From Oehlia diaphana (taxonomy: Eukaryota; Glomeromycota; Glomeromycetes; Glomerales; Glomeraceae): a stretch of 64,000 nt of DNA. The first letter of the stretch is position 1; every line of letters starts with the position of its first letter. This document shows positions 36,803 to 49,651 of the stretch, one piece after another. Location: contig QZLH01000165.1 of assembly GCA_003833135.1 (NCBI GenBank), positions 225,106 through 289,105 of the forward strand. Direction: 5' to 3'. Position numbers and translations under genes: made by a program. Under the pieces are notes generated by a model, which made no database searches, was not told the DNA's origin, and saw only the letters and a program-made list of their open reading frames with translations.

Positions 36803-38339
36803 AATGTAATTTTAATTACAAAAGCTTAAAAAGAAAAAAATATTTTATTGTTAAAAATAAAATTGGAAAACGAAATTAATGGTGTAACTATAGATTCAAT
36901 TAGTATGATCTGTATGTCATATGACAATTACAATTACGCAAAAATAGACAAAATAAATATTTTTAATTGTTAATCATAGCTATAAATAAATATTGTAATT
37001 TATTGTGTGTTACTTTAATTAATTTATTTTTATTTATCTGTTATTAACAAAGTGAAACTCATGCAATAGTTAAAAATTGATTATTCCATTTTGAGATGAA
37101 ATTTTGAACGTACATATTTTATTTATTCTGAATTATGCGTTATAAGAGGTTTGAACTTTTTGTTGGCGGTACGGAAAGTATTTCTAGATTCTCAAGGAAT
37201 TTTGAGAATTTACCATAGTATTACGGAAAAGTCCGTTTAATATTATAGAAGTACTTTTATCAAAGTAATGCATAAAACAATGTAATTAATGCATTTACCT
37301 TTATCATTTTACTTATTTGAGATACTAGTGATAATAAATATCTTTAAGTATTGGCTAACTATTGAAGATACTAATGATGAAAAGTACAAATTAACAAGAA
37401 AGGAAACAGAAAGAAGGCGAAGACATCATTTGTACTGTAGTAACTGTAACAATAATGGAAAATAAAAAATAATTTTTTTTTTTTGCATATTAAAATATAA
37501 AATAAGGCCAAAAAAAAAATTTGCAAATCAGTGTTTATAATTATAGTATAAGCTCACTATATTGTAACAATTTAAAATAAATTTATAGTTAATCTCGCGA
37601 ATTGTTAATATACTGTATAAATAATACGCAAGTTGATAATAGATTACTTAACTCCCAGACGCAAATGTATCGTTCTTGAACCACCATGCGGTGCTAACTT
37701 GACCCGTATCATATATTTTACAATAAGGTACTTTTGCCTCTCAGACTAATCTAAATAAAAAAAAAGGAATTTATTTAAAAAAATGTAGTACTTGGATTTT
37801 GACATCCTTTTATATTTTAAACTTGCTTTACGTATTTATTTATTTATTCGCATATTTACTAAATTCTAAAATGATATAAATTATACGAGACATTTTTCTA
37901 ACTTATAGTAAATTAAGTGAATTTCATAAATTCATCAGTAACAATGAAATTAACACCGCGGATAAGAAGTTTAATAACTCATAGTTTTGCTTTCATCTTT
38001 TAGTTTTATCGCTCTATTTCAACTATCATAAGAAGTGACTATTAGAATAATGTCAATAACAAGTGTTAACATTTAGGAAATAAGTTATTGATTGTACAAT
38101 TCCTTTAAATGTAAAAAAATATATTTTTTAAATTCGTTAATACTTGTTACAGTATCTAAATTAAATTACAATCTCTATACAAAACGAAAAAATATGCGAA
38201 TTTAAGTCCTATAAATATATTGAATTTTAATTTCTTTAAATTACTTTTCTTATTTTTTTTTCCTAATAATGAAAAAGTCTAATAAAAAATCATTGAAAAT
38301 TGCTAAATACCCTGCTAAATATATTGCAAAATAACGAAT
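36803..38339. other. Gene-free AT-rich spacer
   Basis: Contains the 5' flank of kinase copy A. I see no exon or structured repeat. Confidence 0.4.
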
Positions 38340-38790
38340 TATTTTAACCTCATTAGCTTGAGCTCCATCTTACGAGTTTTAACTTCTTGTATTCGATTAA
38401 ATATAGCTTCCCCAAAGTCAAAGTAACAGGGAATAGTTCTTGACCTGCAATCTTCATTTTTAGATTCGGCGCTTTCAATCTATTGAATAATTACAAAAAA
38501 TAATTAGTTGCACTTTCACTTATTTCTTCCAAGCTCACATCACGATCAGTTAATAATTCTTCAATAAGTTTTTATTAGCATAATAGGTACCTCTTTCCAC
38601 CAGTTAATGTCGTAACTTCCCAATTAGTAATTTTTTTTTCTTTTATTTCTTTAATTGAATCTAAATAATTCAAACAGAATAAATTAAACAAGTTGAAGAA
38701 ATAGAAAAAATTAATCGATTATCAGTTATTAAAATTTACTCATTAACTTACTTGCTAGAAGGTTCTTCGGTAGGTGCAGACGATTTCCTA
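38340..38790 (-). pseudogene. Unrecognised gene remnant
   Basis: On the minus strand two protein-like pieces can be read. One around 38520-38580 contains KLIEELLTDRDVSLEEISES. One around 38350-38480 contains CRSRTIPCYFDFGEAIFNRI and ends with a basic helix before a stop. They are in different frames, a plausible acceptor separates them, and stops occur upstream. Composition and periodicity look coding, unlike the surrounding sequence, but I do not recognise the family. It could also be the 3' end of a split gene. Confidence 0.35.
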
Positions 38791-39239
38791 TTACAGGCGG
38801 ACCGATACTGTTGTTTTGGGGAAATATCAAATTATCGTTACATATACCGTCATCAGTGAATCATAATGCAGGCCAAAATCCAATTCTTTCCAGCATTATG
38901 CAATCAATCTATTAAAATGTCATGTGATTTGGATGGAACCTTTATGTTAACTTCGGTCAAATTTCCCGAATTAATACCAGTGTAACCCAAAGTATTGGTA
39001 CATCTTTATACTACGTATTAATTATAAAGGGGCAAACAAAGGTATCGGTACATGTTACAATTGTTACATCATGAAACTATATATAATGTCGGTACAATGA
39101 GGTTTTTTTATTAATTGTGAAACGGGACATAGAAAATTTATCGGTACATAGGATATCAGTACATAGAATCTCATATACGCACTTGATTTGTGAGTTATAC
39201 AAATTTTTGGAATTGTCAGGTGCAATACTAAAATCTCAA

Positions 39240-41300
39240 TAGAGCTGATTGCTTATCTTGATGTCTTGTCAGTCGGTGGTCTTAGACGAACTTTGTTCCT
39301 CTGCCTAATAATCCTAGTTCGTTTATGAGTGTTACATCAGCATCCTCGTCCGCTGGCTTGGAGGTGGCATCTGCAGTTGAAGATTTGTCTTGCGATCCCT
39401 TAAATAGATTTGGAGAAAGAAAAGTTTCGACAACTTTGTTACGCTTCTTATTCGGACAAATCGCTTCTCCACTCACTCACCAGATACTTTTCAAACCACT
39501 TCTGGTGAAAAATGTGTCCACATGAAACTAGGGTAAATTCTTGTATGGAGTGAATTCATTCGTATAAATATCTTCTCCACACAAAGAGCATGGTTTTCGG
39601 TTTTTCCGCAAGGCACTGATAATATTTTTTGCAAGTGCTTCGACGTACTGTATGTTCTATCCATACTGCCTTGCGTATATGGCTGAGCAAAAAAATGATC
39701 TTTTGTTTTATAGCGCTTGAATTTGTTATCAAAGGTAACATTTCCAAGAACAAACGGTCTCGAGATCTCCATTTAATGACGCACTGCATTTCATCATTTC
39801 GTTAATCTTCCACCCCTTTGCGAATCATGGAGATTAGCCAAGTTATCTTCGTCAATCCTGGGATGAGAACTTATGCAAATCTTATGTCACACTTCTAATA
39901 TCAACTGCGCATCGATCTCACATGATAAAAATTTTATGTTCTTTCACAGTTACTTCTCTATTCGGAGATGCTTTCAGGTATGTTATTTCTGGTATATATC
40001 CGAACTTGATTCAGAATATAATTCTAACGCCTCATCAAGTGGGATTCCAGGTTCTTTGATTTCATCGTAAAGTACATAATATTTTTTATTTCTTTTGCTA
40101 TCAATCCACCATTTTGCCATGTTGATATAGGGCAGGTTCCCGAACCAAAGATGTTGTAGCAATCCATTTGATGCTCACCTTCTTTATATATGCTGAGCTT
40201 TATATCTAAACATGTTAATATCTAAACATGTTAGTTCTAAATAACGTGGCCCAAGCTCTTTTTTGAATTGATTTAACAACAAAATTAATAATCTCTTGAC
40301 ATTTACGCTCCCCTTTTGATAGCTTCTTCCAGAGTGGAATGAGTTGATCACTTTGTGATTGTTTTGGAGGAACTTTAGATACTTTTGAAGTTCGAGGTAT
40401 AGGTGAAATACTTATTGGAGCTTGCCTTAGCTGGCATTATTTGAGGAATAGATGGTGCATTTTCTTCAAACAAGATTTTGAAATTCTGCATTGAAAAAAA
40501 AAATACTTAATCAAATCCCGCATCATCCTCTAAGTAAAGAAAAAATCAAGCAATTTAAATAAAAAATTTATGCAATTAATTGTGCGTAACTACATTACAA
40601 GCAATTTATAATGTGTTGTTTGCGTATATTGTTAGCAGTAAATAACCAAATCCTTAGACTAATGAGCAATCAATAAAGTGATATACTTAGCCTAAAATTT
40701 ACGAAATTAACTTTTATTACGGGTGATTGGGTGATTGGACATAAATACCCAAAATCACCACAATCAATAATTTAAACATTGGTAATGAAATAATAATAAA
40801 ATCATAATTTTTATAAATAAGCCAATCGCGTTCTATCGCGTTCTATCTTTATCATCAGAATAAGAAACTTGATCCCAAATTAATAATTAAGATAAAAAAT
40901 TTTGTTATTCATTATACTTAAAAATATAGTGCATTTGCAAGAGAAATGACAGCAGTAGTTATTGCGTAAATTGCAACAGAGATTAATTTCCAGCTGATTT
41001 CCTATATGAGTTATTAGGAAATAGGAACCGATGACAAATCTTTTTGGTGTAAGTGTGAAGTATTAAAATTAAAAAGTATAGTAGTAAAAATTAAAAATAT
41101 ATATTTATAAATAATGAAATTTTATAAAAAAAAATATTAATAAAATTCAAAAAAAAAATATAGTAAAAATATCTTAACAAAATAAATAATATTACCGATT
41201 TTTTACGTTCTTCAAAATCACTTCCAATTAAATCGACTTTCACTAGCGAGGCTTTGCCTTGGGATCAAACTATCAAGAACTTTTTGTAGTTCTGGAGATA
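39240..41300 (-). pseudogene. Broken RING-finger-like gene
   Basis: Minus-strand fragments read, from upstream to downstream: SPELQKVLDSLIPRQSLASE (near 41290), PPKQSQSDQLIPLWKKLSKG (near 40350), a block with QHGKMV (near 40110), then a cysteine-rich region. The last part combines two frames. One gives a Cys-containing stretch ending EFTLVSCGHIFHQKWFEKYL (near 39500-39560). The other gives SGEAICPNKKRNKVVETFL (near 39420-39475) followed by an acidic tail. Together they outline a RING-type C..C..C-x-H..C..C finger in which some cysteines have become Trp or Arg and at least one frameshift has occurred. An E3 ligase-like role is the usual meaning of such a finger. Intact relatives are expected elsewhere in the genome. 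Confidence 0.5.
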
Positions 41301-44118
41301 GCTGTACTGAAATGACAATAATGATTATTAATAACTTGAAAACTGCTACACCTACATTACATTATTAGGCACGTCATATTGGGTTTATTGAGAATTTATT
41401 TACTGATACCCTGATGTTAATTGATTTTTTACTGAGATTGCTTGAATGACTTGAACTATTAGTGTGTTGGAAGGTATGTAATAGGAAGAATTTATAGCTA
41501 TTTTTATTAATTTTATATCTCAAATAATGAAATTACATACTGCAGAGAGAACAGAGAGAAGAGAGAAGTGATTAAAATGACCCCTTATTATTATTAATTT
41601 TATGTCACATGATCAAACGAGCCCTTTACTTTATTTTTTTTTACATTTATTGTGCATATTTTTTCAAAAGAAAAAAATATTTTTTTTTATTTTCTTTACA
41701 TATTTTATAAATCTAAAGTATAATGTCAAAGTTACACTTCGTGTTTTATTTATTTATAATTATAATATTATTTTTTTATTATAATTTGAAAAATTACAAA
41801 TATACGTTGTTAATTATAAATCACAATATATTTTAAGTATCACAATAATTTAATAAATGCTTGTTAAATAATTTTTTTTTATTTTTAAAATGATAATAAT
41901 TATATACACTGCGTTAACCACGTTTTTTCTTAAAAATTTTCCAAGATAAAACTTGTACGGAATAAATTTTGAGGTGCGACACATTTTATAGATAATATAA
42001 TAAACAGCGGAAAAAATACAAGTTAACATGTAAGAAAATGACGTTACATGACATCAATTTTGAATTGATTGTTTAATTTATTTACCATTAGATCAGTTAT
42101 CAAGAAATATTAAGGTGAGAAAAGAAAAGGTTAAAGATGGAAATACGAGTAAAATAAAACCGTATGAATATTTTGGAAAATTTAAACAAGCTTCTAGAGA
42201 ATCAAAGTATAATTTCAGATTTCTTAATAATTTGTGGTTAATTTAGTTAGAAGGGAATCTTTTTCGGATAATTGCCTTAAGTCTTTCTTTACAAAGAGAT
42301 TAAGTTTATAACTAATAATGAGAAAATATTTTGTATGGCTTAAAAGTTTAAAAGCGATAATTATATGTAAGAGTAATAATAGCGTTGATTTTTAGTTTAA
42401 TTATTATTATTCCGGATAATAATACAGTGAATATAGTAATTAATGATAAATTCATTTCATTTATAATGGATTTTTTGAAGAATCTAGCTCTAGAAAAGAA
42501 ATTAATCACAAAAATTACACGTTATTAAAATTTTTGAAGCAATTGATAGAAAAGAAAAAATTACAGGTGTTTTTTTTTTTACGTCATCTAAGTATATGGT
42601 ATGAAGATTATAAGATCCAAATGGAAGTAGAGTTATATGAAGAATATCTTGATGGACGTTTACATTTAAACTAATTAAAAATGTAATCTCGAGCGATAAT
42701 AAAATATACAACGAAAGATTTAGATACAAAAATACGAGCTTTTAAAATTAAAAATTTCCTTCAAACACTACCGAGTTAATGATTTTTTATATAAAAGAAG
42801 AGTATTTTGGATTAAATCTAATAAATGCGCAACGTGTCATATAGATGTTGAATCATGGAATCACACACATAAATACGGAGTGGCAGATATGGAATGAAGT
42901 TTAGAATGGACTCTTTTCAAACTCAATTATATATTTTAGTTCGTAGTTAATTCATGTATTCATCACATACTTGAATAATCTTTGATTTTTTCTTTTTTAC
43001 TTCCGAATCAGCAACCTTTAGTTATTCTCTCATAATTGAATATCCATAATTTAGATGGTGTCATGACAACCTCTTCCAATTTATCCCTTACCAATGAAAT
43101 AAATTCTTGCAGAATCATACATAAATAAATCACATGACGAGAAATATAAAAATGATGACTTATAACACCAAGATTATTATACGACATATAAAATACATAC
43201 AATTTAGTTACGTTGATCAGCATAAACCTCTAATAATACTACCGTTTGAGCTAATAAACATATTAGCATTTAAAGTCGGGTATAATATGAGTAATGTTGT
43301 GGAAAGGAAATTAATATTACGTGTTTGAAATAATAATTTTACTATAATTACATCAACAGAAATTTACCAAATAAAATTCGTAGTCTAGATCACATTATAA
43401 AACAATGTGTATCTGAATATTTGATGGAAAAATATTATAAAAAATGGTTTATAGGATTTTCAATTTGATCGAAATAAAATCTTTTTACGATTAATAATTT
43501 TTATATAAATACTATTTTATATTAAAATATTAAACTTTATCCCATTCAAATAAGATACGTACGATGCGCATAATATTATTTTTATAATTAATATAATCAT
43601 ATTTCTTGTATACGTTATATTCTTTACATATTTTAAAAGAAGCGATCAAATTTTTTAACCGATTATAAGTATAACAGATTATTTCATAACTTACGAATAT
43701 AAAAAGTATTATTTTTTTCACTATTTTTGTTATTTTCAAATCTGAGTTAAAATGAATTTTTTTTACTCAATATAATATTGTTTTGTGACCAAATTTTGAG
43801 AAAATTAAATTTATGATATTTACTATACAGTAACCATTTTAGAAATCTTTTCTTCCAAACAAATGGCTATACTATTTACCTAAAAGTAAAATGTATTTTA
43901 AAATATTGATAATTTAATATACATAAAAATACTTATTACATTGTATTCCCAATTTTTTTTTAAAAAATATTTATTTATGGGGATGATCAACAAACACCTC
44001 TAAAAATAGTTTAGTATTTTGTTCTTTTTAAACATATTGTGTATTGCCACATGCCCACATGACGACATGATGACGTTCTGATCATACTAAAAATTCGAAT
44101 TTATGATTACACTATTCG
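41301..44118. other. Gene-free region before kinase copy B
   Basis: A/T-rich. A GA-repeat patch lies at about 41543-41571. A plus-strand stretch at 42130-42240 reads SKIKPYEYFGKFKQASRESK and may be an old exon, but it ends at a stop and has no partner. Otherwise nothing is recognisable. Confidence 0.35.
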
Positions 44119-46127
44119 GAAACTTACGGCTGAAATAAAATTCTTCAAAATACGGGAACAAAAAGAATTTGTGAAAATTGCAATCAAGAATGTTTAGCTA
44201 CATTATATTGTGAATATTGTATTCGAAATTATTTAAAAGGAAAATTTTCACATTGGATATCTGGAAATGATGATATTGATAATTTAATACAGAAATGTCA
44301 AATGGAATCACTTATGCCAAATGTGATAATTGAATGGATTCCATATAGTAATTTACAAAATATTAAATATCTTACAAAAGGTGGATTCTCCGAAATTTAT
44401 ACTGCAGGTTGATATTATGATGAATGGGATTCTAAAAATCAACAATTAAAAAGAATTGAAAGACCTGGAATGCGGAACTTGGTAGCACATGTAGTACTCA
44501 AAAAATTAGAAAATATTGAAAGTGCAAATCAAAGTTGGTTTGAAGAGGTATATATTCTAAATTGTTTATTAAATTAAATAATTTATGTATTGACAATAAA
44601 ATTTTTAAATTCTTATAGGCTAAATCACATTTAACTATAAATAATAAATGTTCAACAATTGCCCGATGTTATAGTTTAACACAAGATGTATCAAGTGGAA
44701 ATTATATGCTTGTAATGATGAAAATGGATATGGATTTAAGAAAATATTTACAACAAAATAATGAACAACTCATATGGAAAGAAAAAATTGGAATTACTTT
44801 TGAAATAACTAATGCACTACGTTGGATTCATAAAGAAAAAGTAATTCATAGAGATTTGCACTCTGGAAATATATTATTTTCACAATTTAATAATAATTGG
44901 TGTATTAGTGACCTTGGATTTTGTGGACCTGCTGATAAATCATCAAAATGTATATATGGGAATCTTCCCTATATAGCACCAGAAGTTGTTAATGGAAAAG
45001 GATATACTTTTAAATCTGATATTTATAGTGCTGCAATACTTATGTGGGAAATTTCATCTGGACAACCACCATTTATTAATTATAAGCATGATGATTATAA
45101 TCTTGCAATGGATATAATTAATGGTATGAGACCAGAAATTATGCCAGATATTCCTTTAGAATATAAATCTTTAATGATACAATGTTGGGATGCTGATCCA
45201 TCAAAAAGACTTGATATTATATCTCTTCGTGATAAAATAAGAGAAATTCATTTATCATATCAAAATATGCCAAATGAATTATTTCAATCAAAAGCAAAAA
45301 GTAATTTTGAAACAAATACTAGTACAAATTATATGAGTAGTAGCAGATTATTTACAAGCAAAATTCATCAATTTGAAAATTTACCTGAACCAAAGAATGC
45401 AACAGAAGGTATTGTTTATAAGATTTTTTTTGTTTATTGATTAAGATATGACATTACTAATTTTCTTTTTTAATTTAAATGTTTATAGAAGGACAAGAAG
45501 GTTAATATTTTTTATTACTATTTTATTAACTATTATAATAATTTTTTAACCATTTTTAAATAGCATTTCATAGTAAAACATATGACTTTAGTATTCCTGA
45601 CAATAGTAAGTATTATTAAAATTTTCATTTGATGAAATATTTATTAACCAAATTTTCGTTTTTTAGTCGAAGATTTTAATAATTCAAACGATCAGCAAAA
45701 GATTAATAAATCATCAAAAATGGATAGTATTTTTAAAGGTAATTTGTTTATACTATATTTAAATTTTTGAAATAATAATATAATTTTTATCTCAATTATA
45801 GCTAGCAGTAAAAGATTATCCAAAGTATTTAAAACGTTAAAAATAAATTCCAAGAATGGTAAGTAAAATAAATCTAAAACTTAATTTCTTGTTTAGCAAT
45901 ATTTATTTAATAAAATTTTATTTATTTTATTAAAAAATATAAGAAATTCAAAATGAAACAATACAACAAGTTAAAGGACCAATTAATGGTAAGTAGAATA
46001 TTTGTTATAAATTTTTAATTTTGCAATATTTTTATTAAATAAATATTTTTATACTAGACGATGATGAAATACATAATAATCCAAATCTTCATTCGGAAGA
46101 ACAAGATGAATTTAGAGATCCCCGATG
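44119..46127 (+). pseudogene. TKL-type kinase, 5'-truncated copy (copy B)
   Basis: This is the closest relative of copy A, inverted. Similarity to copy A starts at about its codon 60, so the first ~60 codons and the promoter are gone. A TGA at 44131 replaces the CGA of copy A. A second TGA at 44410 sits where the segment DWIGGN has been shortened by about 9 nt. The rest is intact: Cys knuckle, acceptor at 44619, kinase exon 44619-45408 (HRDLHSGN, DLG, APE) and the same small tail exons (45489-45500, 45564-45605, 45667-45738, 45802-45858, 45944-45988, 46058-46127). All are multiples of 3 except the last, which gains a TGA across its next junction. A kinase fragment starting at Met 44706 would lack the glycine loop. 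I therefore call it a recently inactivated duplicate. Confidence 0.85.
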
Positions 46128-47439
46128 GTTAGTTTCTTAATATTAATATCGTATAATAATATATTAATTACTACTAATTGTTGTTTATTTATATGAATTT
46201 TTATTTTAGATGGATTTTAATATTATGATTATGAACAAACAATATTGAATATTTTTATTTTGAATTATTTAAACACTAAGGCTAGAGTAGCAAAATATTT
46301 TATGCATTTCTTAGTTTGTAATTTAAATAATTTTTTTTTTTATATATATTATGGATTATTAATAAATTTAAAATCAATATTTTTTTACTTGTTAAATTAA
46401 AATACAGAGAAAAAAAAAATAATTAATGATTGAAACTTTTAATGTGAACAATAGGAAATTTAACCTTTACACATGATTATGAAATTATTTTATTTATCAT
46501 AATCTTGAAAATAGCTAGGCTACTATGATATACAGAAATATAATTTGGAGTAAAAATACCACGAATAGAACTCCTAATCAACTGAGTTTGATATATCATA
46601 TATGATTTAATCATGGATATACTATGCTTACTTTGAAATGTATTCAATTAAAATTATTAAAGAAAACTTCAGTTGTGCTTAATTAATAATTTAAAAAAAA
46701 ATCTCCAGGCAATACATAATCATCAATTCCATGATAAGGCAAATCTCGCTCGACTGAACAATAATATTATTAGTACTTTAGGAAAGATTTTCTATCATCC
46801 GTCTTTAATCATTTCAAAAAGTTTTGTAGTTACACAGTTTCAATCGTTTGTATTAATAATTATCTGCAAAGTAAATTTTTTGGTACGGTTCATAATGTTT
46901 TACAAAACAAATTAAAAAGCCGCTATTCTTCTCCCAATATGGATCTTTCCTTCTACGATAATTCAAAATTTTATTAACTTTTTTAGATACTGGCACGTTA
47001 TCATAATCCCGGCTCTGAAAAAACGCGTATAGCTAATAGGAAATTCTTTTTTGCCATATTTTACCTGTATATATTTCTGGGTTCTATGACAATTATACAC
47101 ATTTATGAAAATTGCGATAACTTTGTAACATTAATCGAAAGTAGAATAATGCATATTTTATAACAATTAATATAATAATAGATAAGTTAATAAGAATACA
47201 TAGAATACATATAAAAAAATTATTATAATTACAAACAAAGAAATTTCTTCTATTAGTGCTTAAATATTTCAATTTCAAGATAAAAATAAATGATATTACT
47301 TATATATCTAATTTGTAAAATAATTCAAATCCATCTAAATTAAATTAAATGACATAAATAAATGCATTAGTAAATATTATTATAAATAGTTTTATATAAT
47401 TTTGAAAAAAAACATATAAAAAAACATTAGGAATTTCAA
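46128..47439. other. Convergent spacer between kinase copies B and C
   Basis: The first part (to about 46330) is homologous to the 3' flank of copy A. The remainder shows no gene; short open stretches at 46673 and 47093 lack support. Confidence 0.45.
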
Positions 47440-49651
47440 TTATTCCTGTTCTTCTGAATGAAGATTTGGATCATTACATTCATCATCATCTATGAAACAA
47501 TAATAATATACAATTAGTTATTATCTAATAAAATATTTTTAATAAATAAATAATAGTTTACCTACCATCAATATCACCAGTTTGTGACTGATATATTGTA
47601 TCTCTATAATAGTTATTTTTGTATATCAACTATTATCAATAAAATAACATCTAATAAGTATTTATTTTTTATAAATAAACAAATAAACTCTAATTTGAGT
47701 ATTTATTTATTTAATATTTTACTCACCACTTTTTGAATTTATCTGTAAATTTTTAAATACCTTGGACAATCTTTCACTACTAGCTAAAATTAAAATACTA
47801 GTTAGCAATTATTTAATATAAGCTAAATATTTTATTTATCTTAAATTACCTTTAATAATATTATTTATTTTTTTACTATTCTGATTACTTGATTGACCAA
47901 AATCATCAACTAAAAATAGAATAATTATTATATACTAAACCATATAATTCAACATAAACTTAAAAAACACTTACCAATTTTTGGAATATTAAAGTCATAT
48001 AATTTACTATAAAATGCTATTAAATAAACAGATATATTTTTAATTTGTTAATAATCAATGGTTTTTTAATAAGAATAAATATTAAATTCATATCACCTTT
48101 TTGTTCTTCTGTTATTATTTAAATTAAAAAAAAATGATTGAATTAGTAATGAGAAAACTAAATAGTTAACAAATATTAATAAATTATACCTTCTGTTGCA
48201 TTTTTTGGTTCAGGTAAATTTTCAAATTTATAAATTTTACTTGTAAATAATTTGTTGCTTGTGTTTTCATAGTTTATTTTTTTATCTATATTTACATCTA
48301 GTTGAGGTAATTCATTTGGGTTATTTTGATAATATAACATAATTTCTCTTATTTCTCTTAAAAGCATATTAGTATCAGGCCTTTCTAATGAATTAGCATT
48401 CCAACATTGTATCATTAAATTTTTATATTTCAAAGGAATTTCTGATATGATATTTGGTCTTATACCATTAATAATATTAAGTGCAAGATCATAATCATGT
48501 TCATGATTATTAAATGGTGGTTGTCCAGATGAAATTTCCCACAAAAGCATGCCAATACTATAAATATCAGATTTATAAGTATATTCTTTCCCATTAAGAA
48601 TTTCAGGTGCTATGTAAGGAAGATTTCCATATATGCTTATTGATGGTCTTTCTGCTGGACCACAAAATCCAAGATCACTAATAAACCAATAATTATTAAA
48701 TTTGGAATATAATAGTATATTTCCAGAATGCAAATTTCTATGAATGGAATTCTCTTTATGAATATAATAAAGTGCATTAATTATTATAAAAGCAATTTTA
48801 ATTCTTTCTTCCCATATTAGTTGATTATGATTTTGTTGTAAATATTCTCTTAAATTAGCATTTTTCTTTCTCATTACAAGCATATAATTTTCATTTGATG
48901 GATTTTGTGTTAAACCAAAACATTGAACAATTGATGGATGTTTATTACTTATAGTTAAATGTGATTTAGCCTGTAAAAAATAATTTTAAATTCAGTTTGT
49001 TATTCATTATAATTTTAAACATTAAATCCTTTAAAAGTAATTTATTAGTTTATTACAAACCTCTTCAAACCAATTTTGACTCGCATTTTCAATATTTCCT
49101 AACTCTTTTAGTATTACATAATGAGTTCCAAATCTTTGTAATTGTTGATTTTCAGAATCCCATTCTTCATATCCTCCATTAATCCAAGTTGCTGTATAAA
49201 TTTCAGAAAACCCACCTTTGGTTAGATATTCAATATTTTGTAAATTATTATATGGAATCCATTCAACTATAATGTCTGGCATAAGTGACTCAATTTGACA
49301 TTTTTGTATTAAATTATCAATATCATTATTTCCAGATGACCAACTTGAAAATTTTGTTTTTAAATAATTTCGGACACAACATTCGCAATATGATTTAGCC
49401 AAACAATTTTGGTTACAAGTTTCACAAATTCTTCTTGTCCCTTCATTACGAACAATTTTTTCTCGATTACAATCTTTATTAAATGAACTTATTGCTTCAA
49501 TTTTTTCATCATTTGTAAGAGAATTATCAGCAAGAATCGTTTGTTTCACAAATTCAAATTGTTTGTGTACACTATCGTAATTATTATAATCAATTAATGT
49601 AATTGCTCTATTGATTGTTGTATGAATTAAACCCTCTCGAATAGTAGACAT
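47440..49651 (-). CDS. TKL-type kinase with Cys-knuckle N-terminus (copy C)
   Basis: Eight exons (49061-49651, 48190-48970, 48097-48108, 47975-48016, 47850-47909, 47727-47783, 47566-47601, 47440-47489) encode 542 aa. It is more diverged from A and B than these are from each other. The knuckle is CETCNQNCLAKSYCECC. The loop KGGFSEIY, the beta-3 Lys in YVILKELGN, ISDLGFCGPAERP and YIAPEIL are present. The catalytic loop reads HRNLHSGN: the general-base Asp of HRD is replaced by Asn, so this copy may be catalytically weak or a pseudokinase. The 36-nt exon 47566-47601 depends on an acceptor (TATAGAG) 26 nt downstream of an older-looking AG. Using the upstream site would bring in a TAA. Tail introns are all phase 1, as in the other copies. 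Confidence 0.85.

Noticed and set aside
44706..45440. Kinase copy B as a functional gene starting at Met 44706
   Set aside because: It would lack the glycine loop, the beta-3 lysine and the Cys knuckle; upstream homologous sequence carries two in-frame stops.
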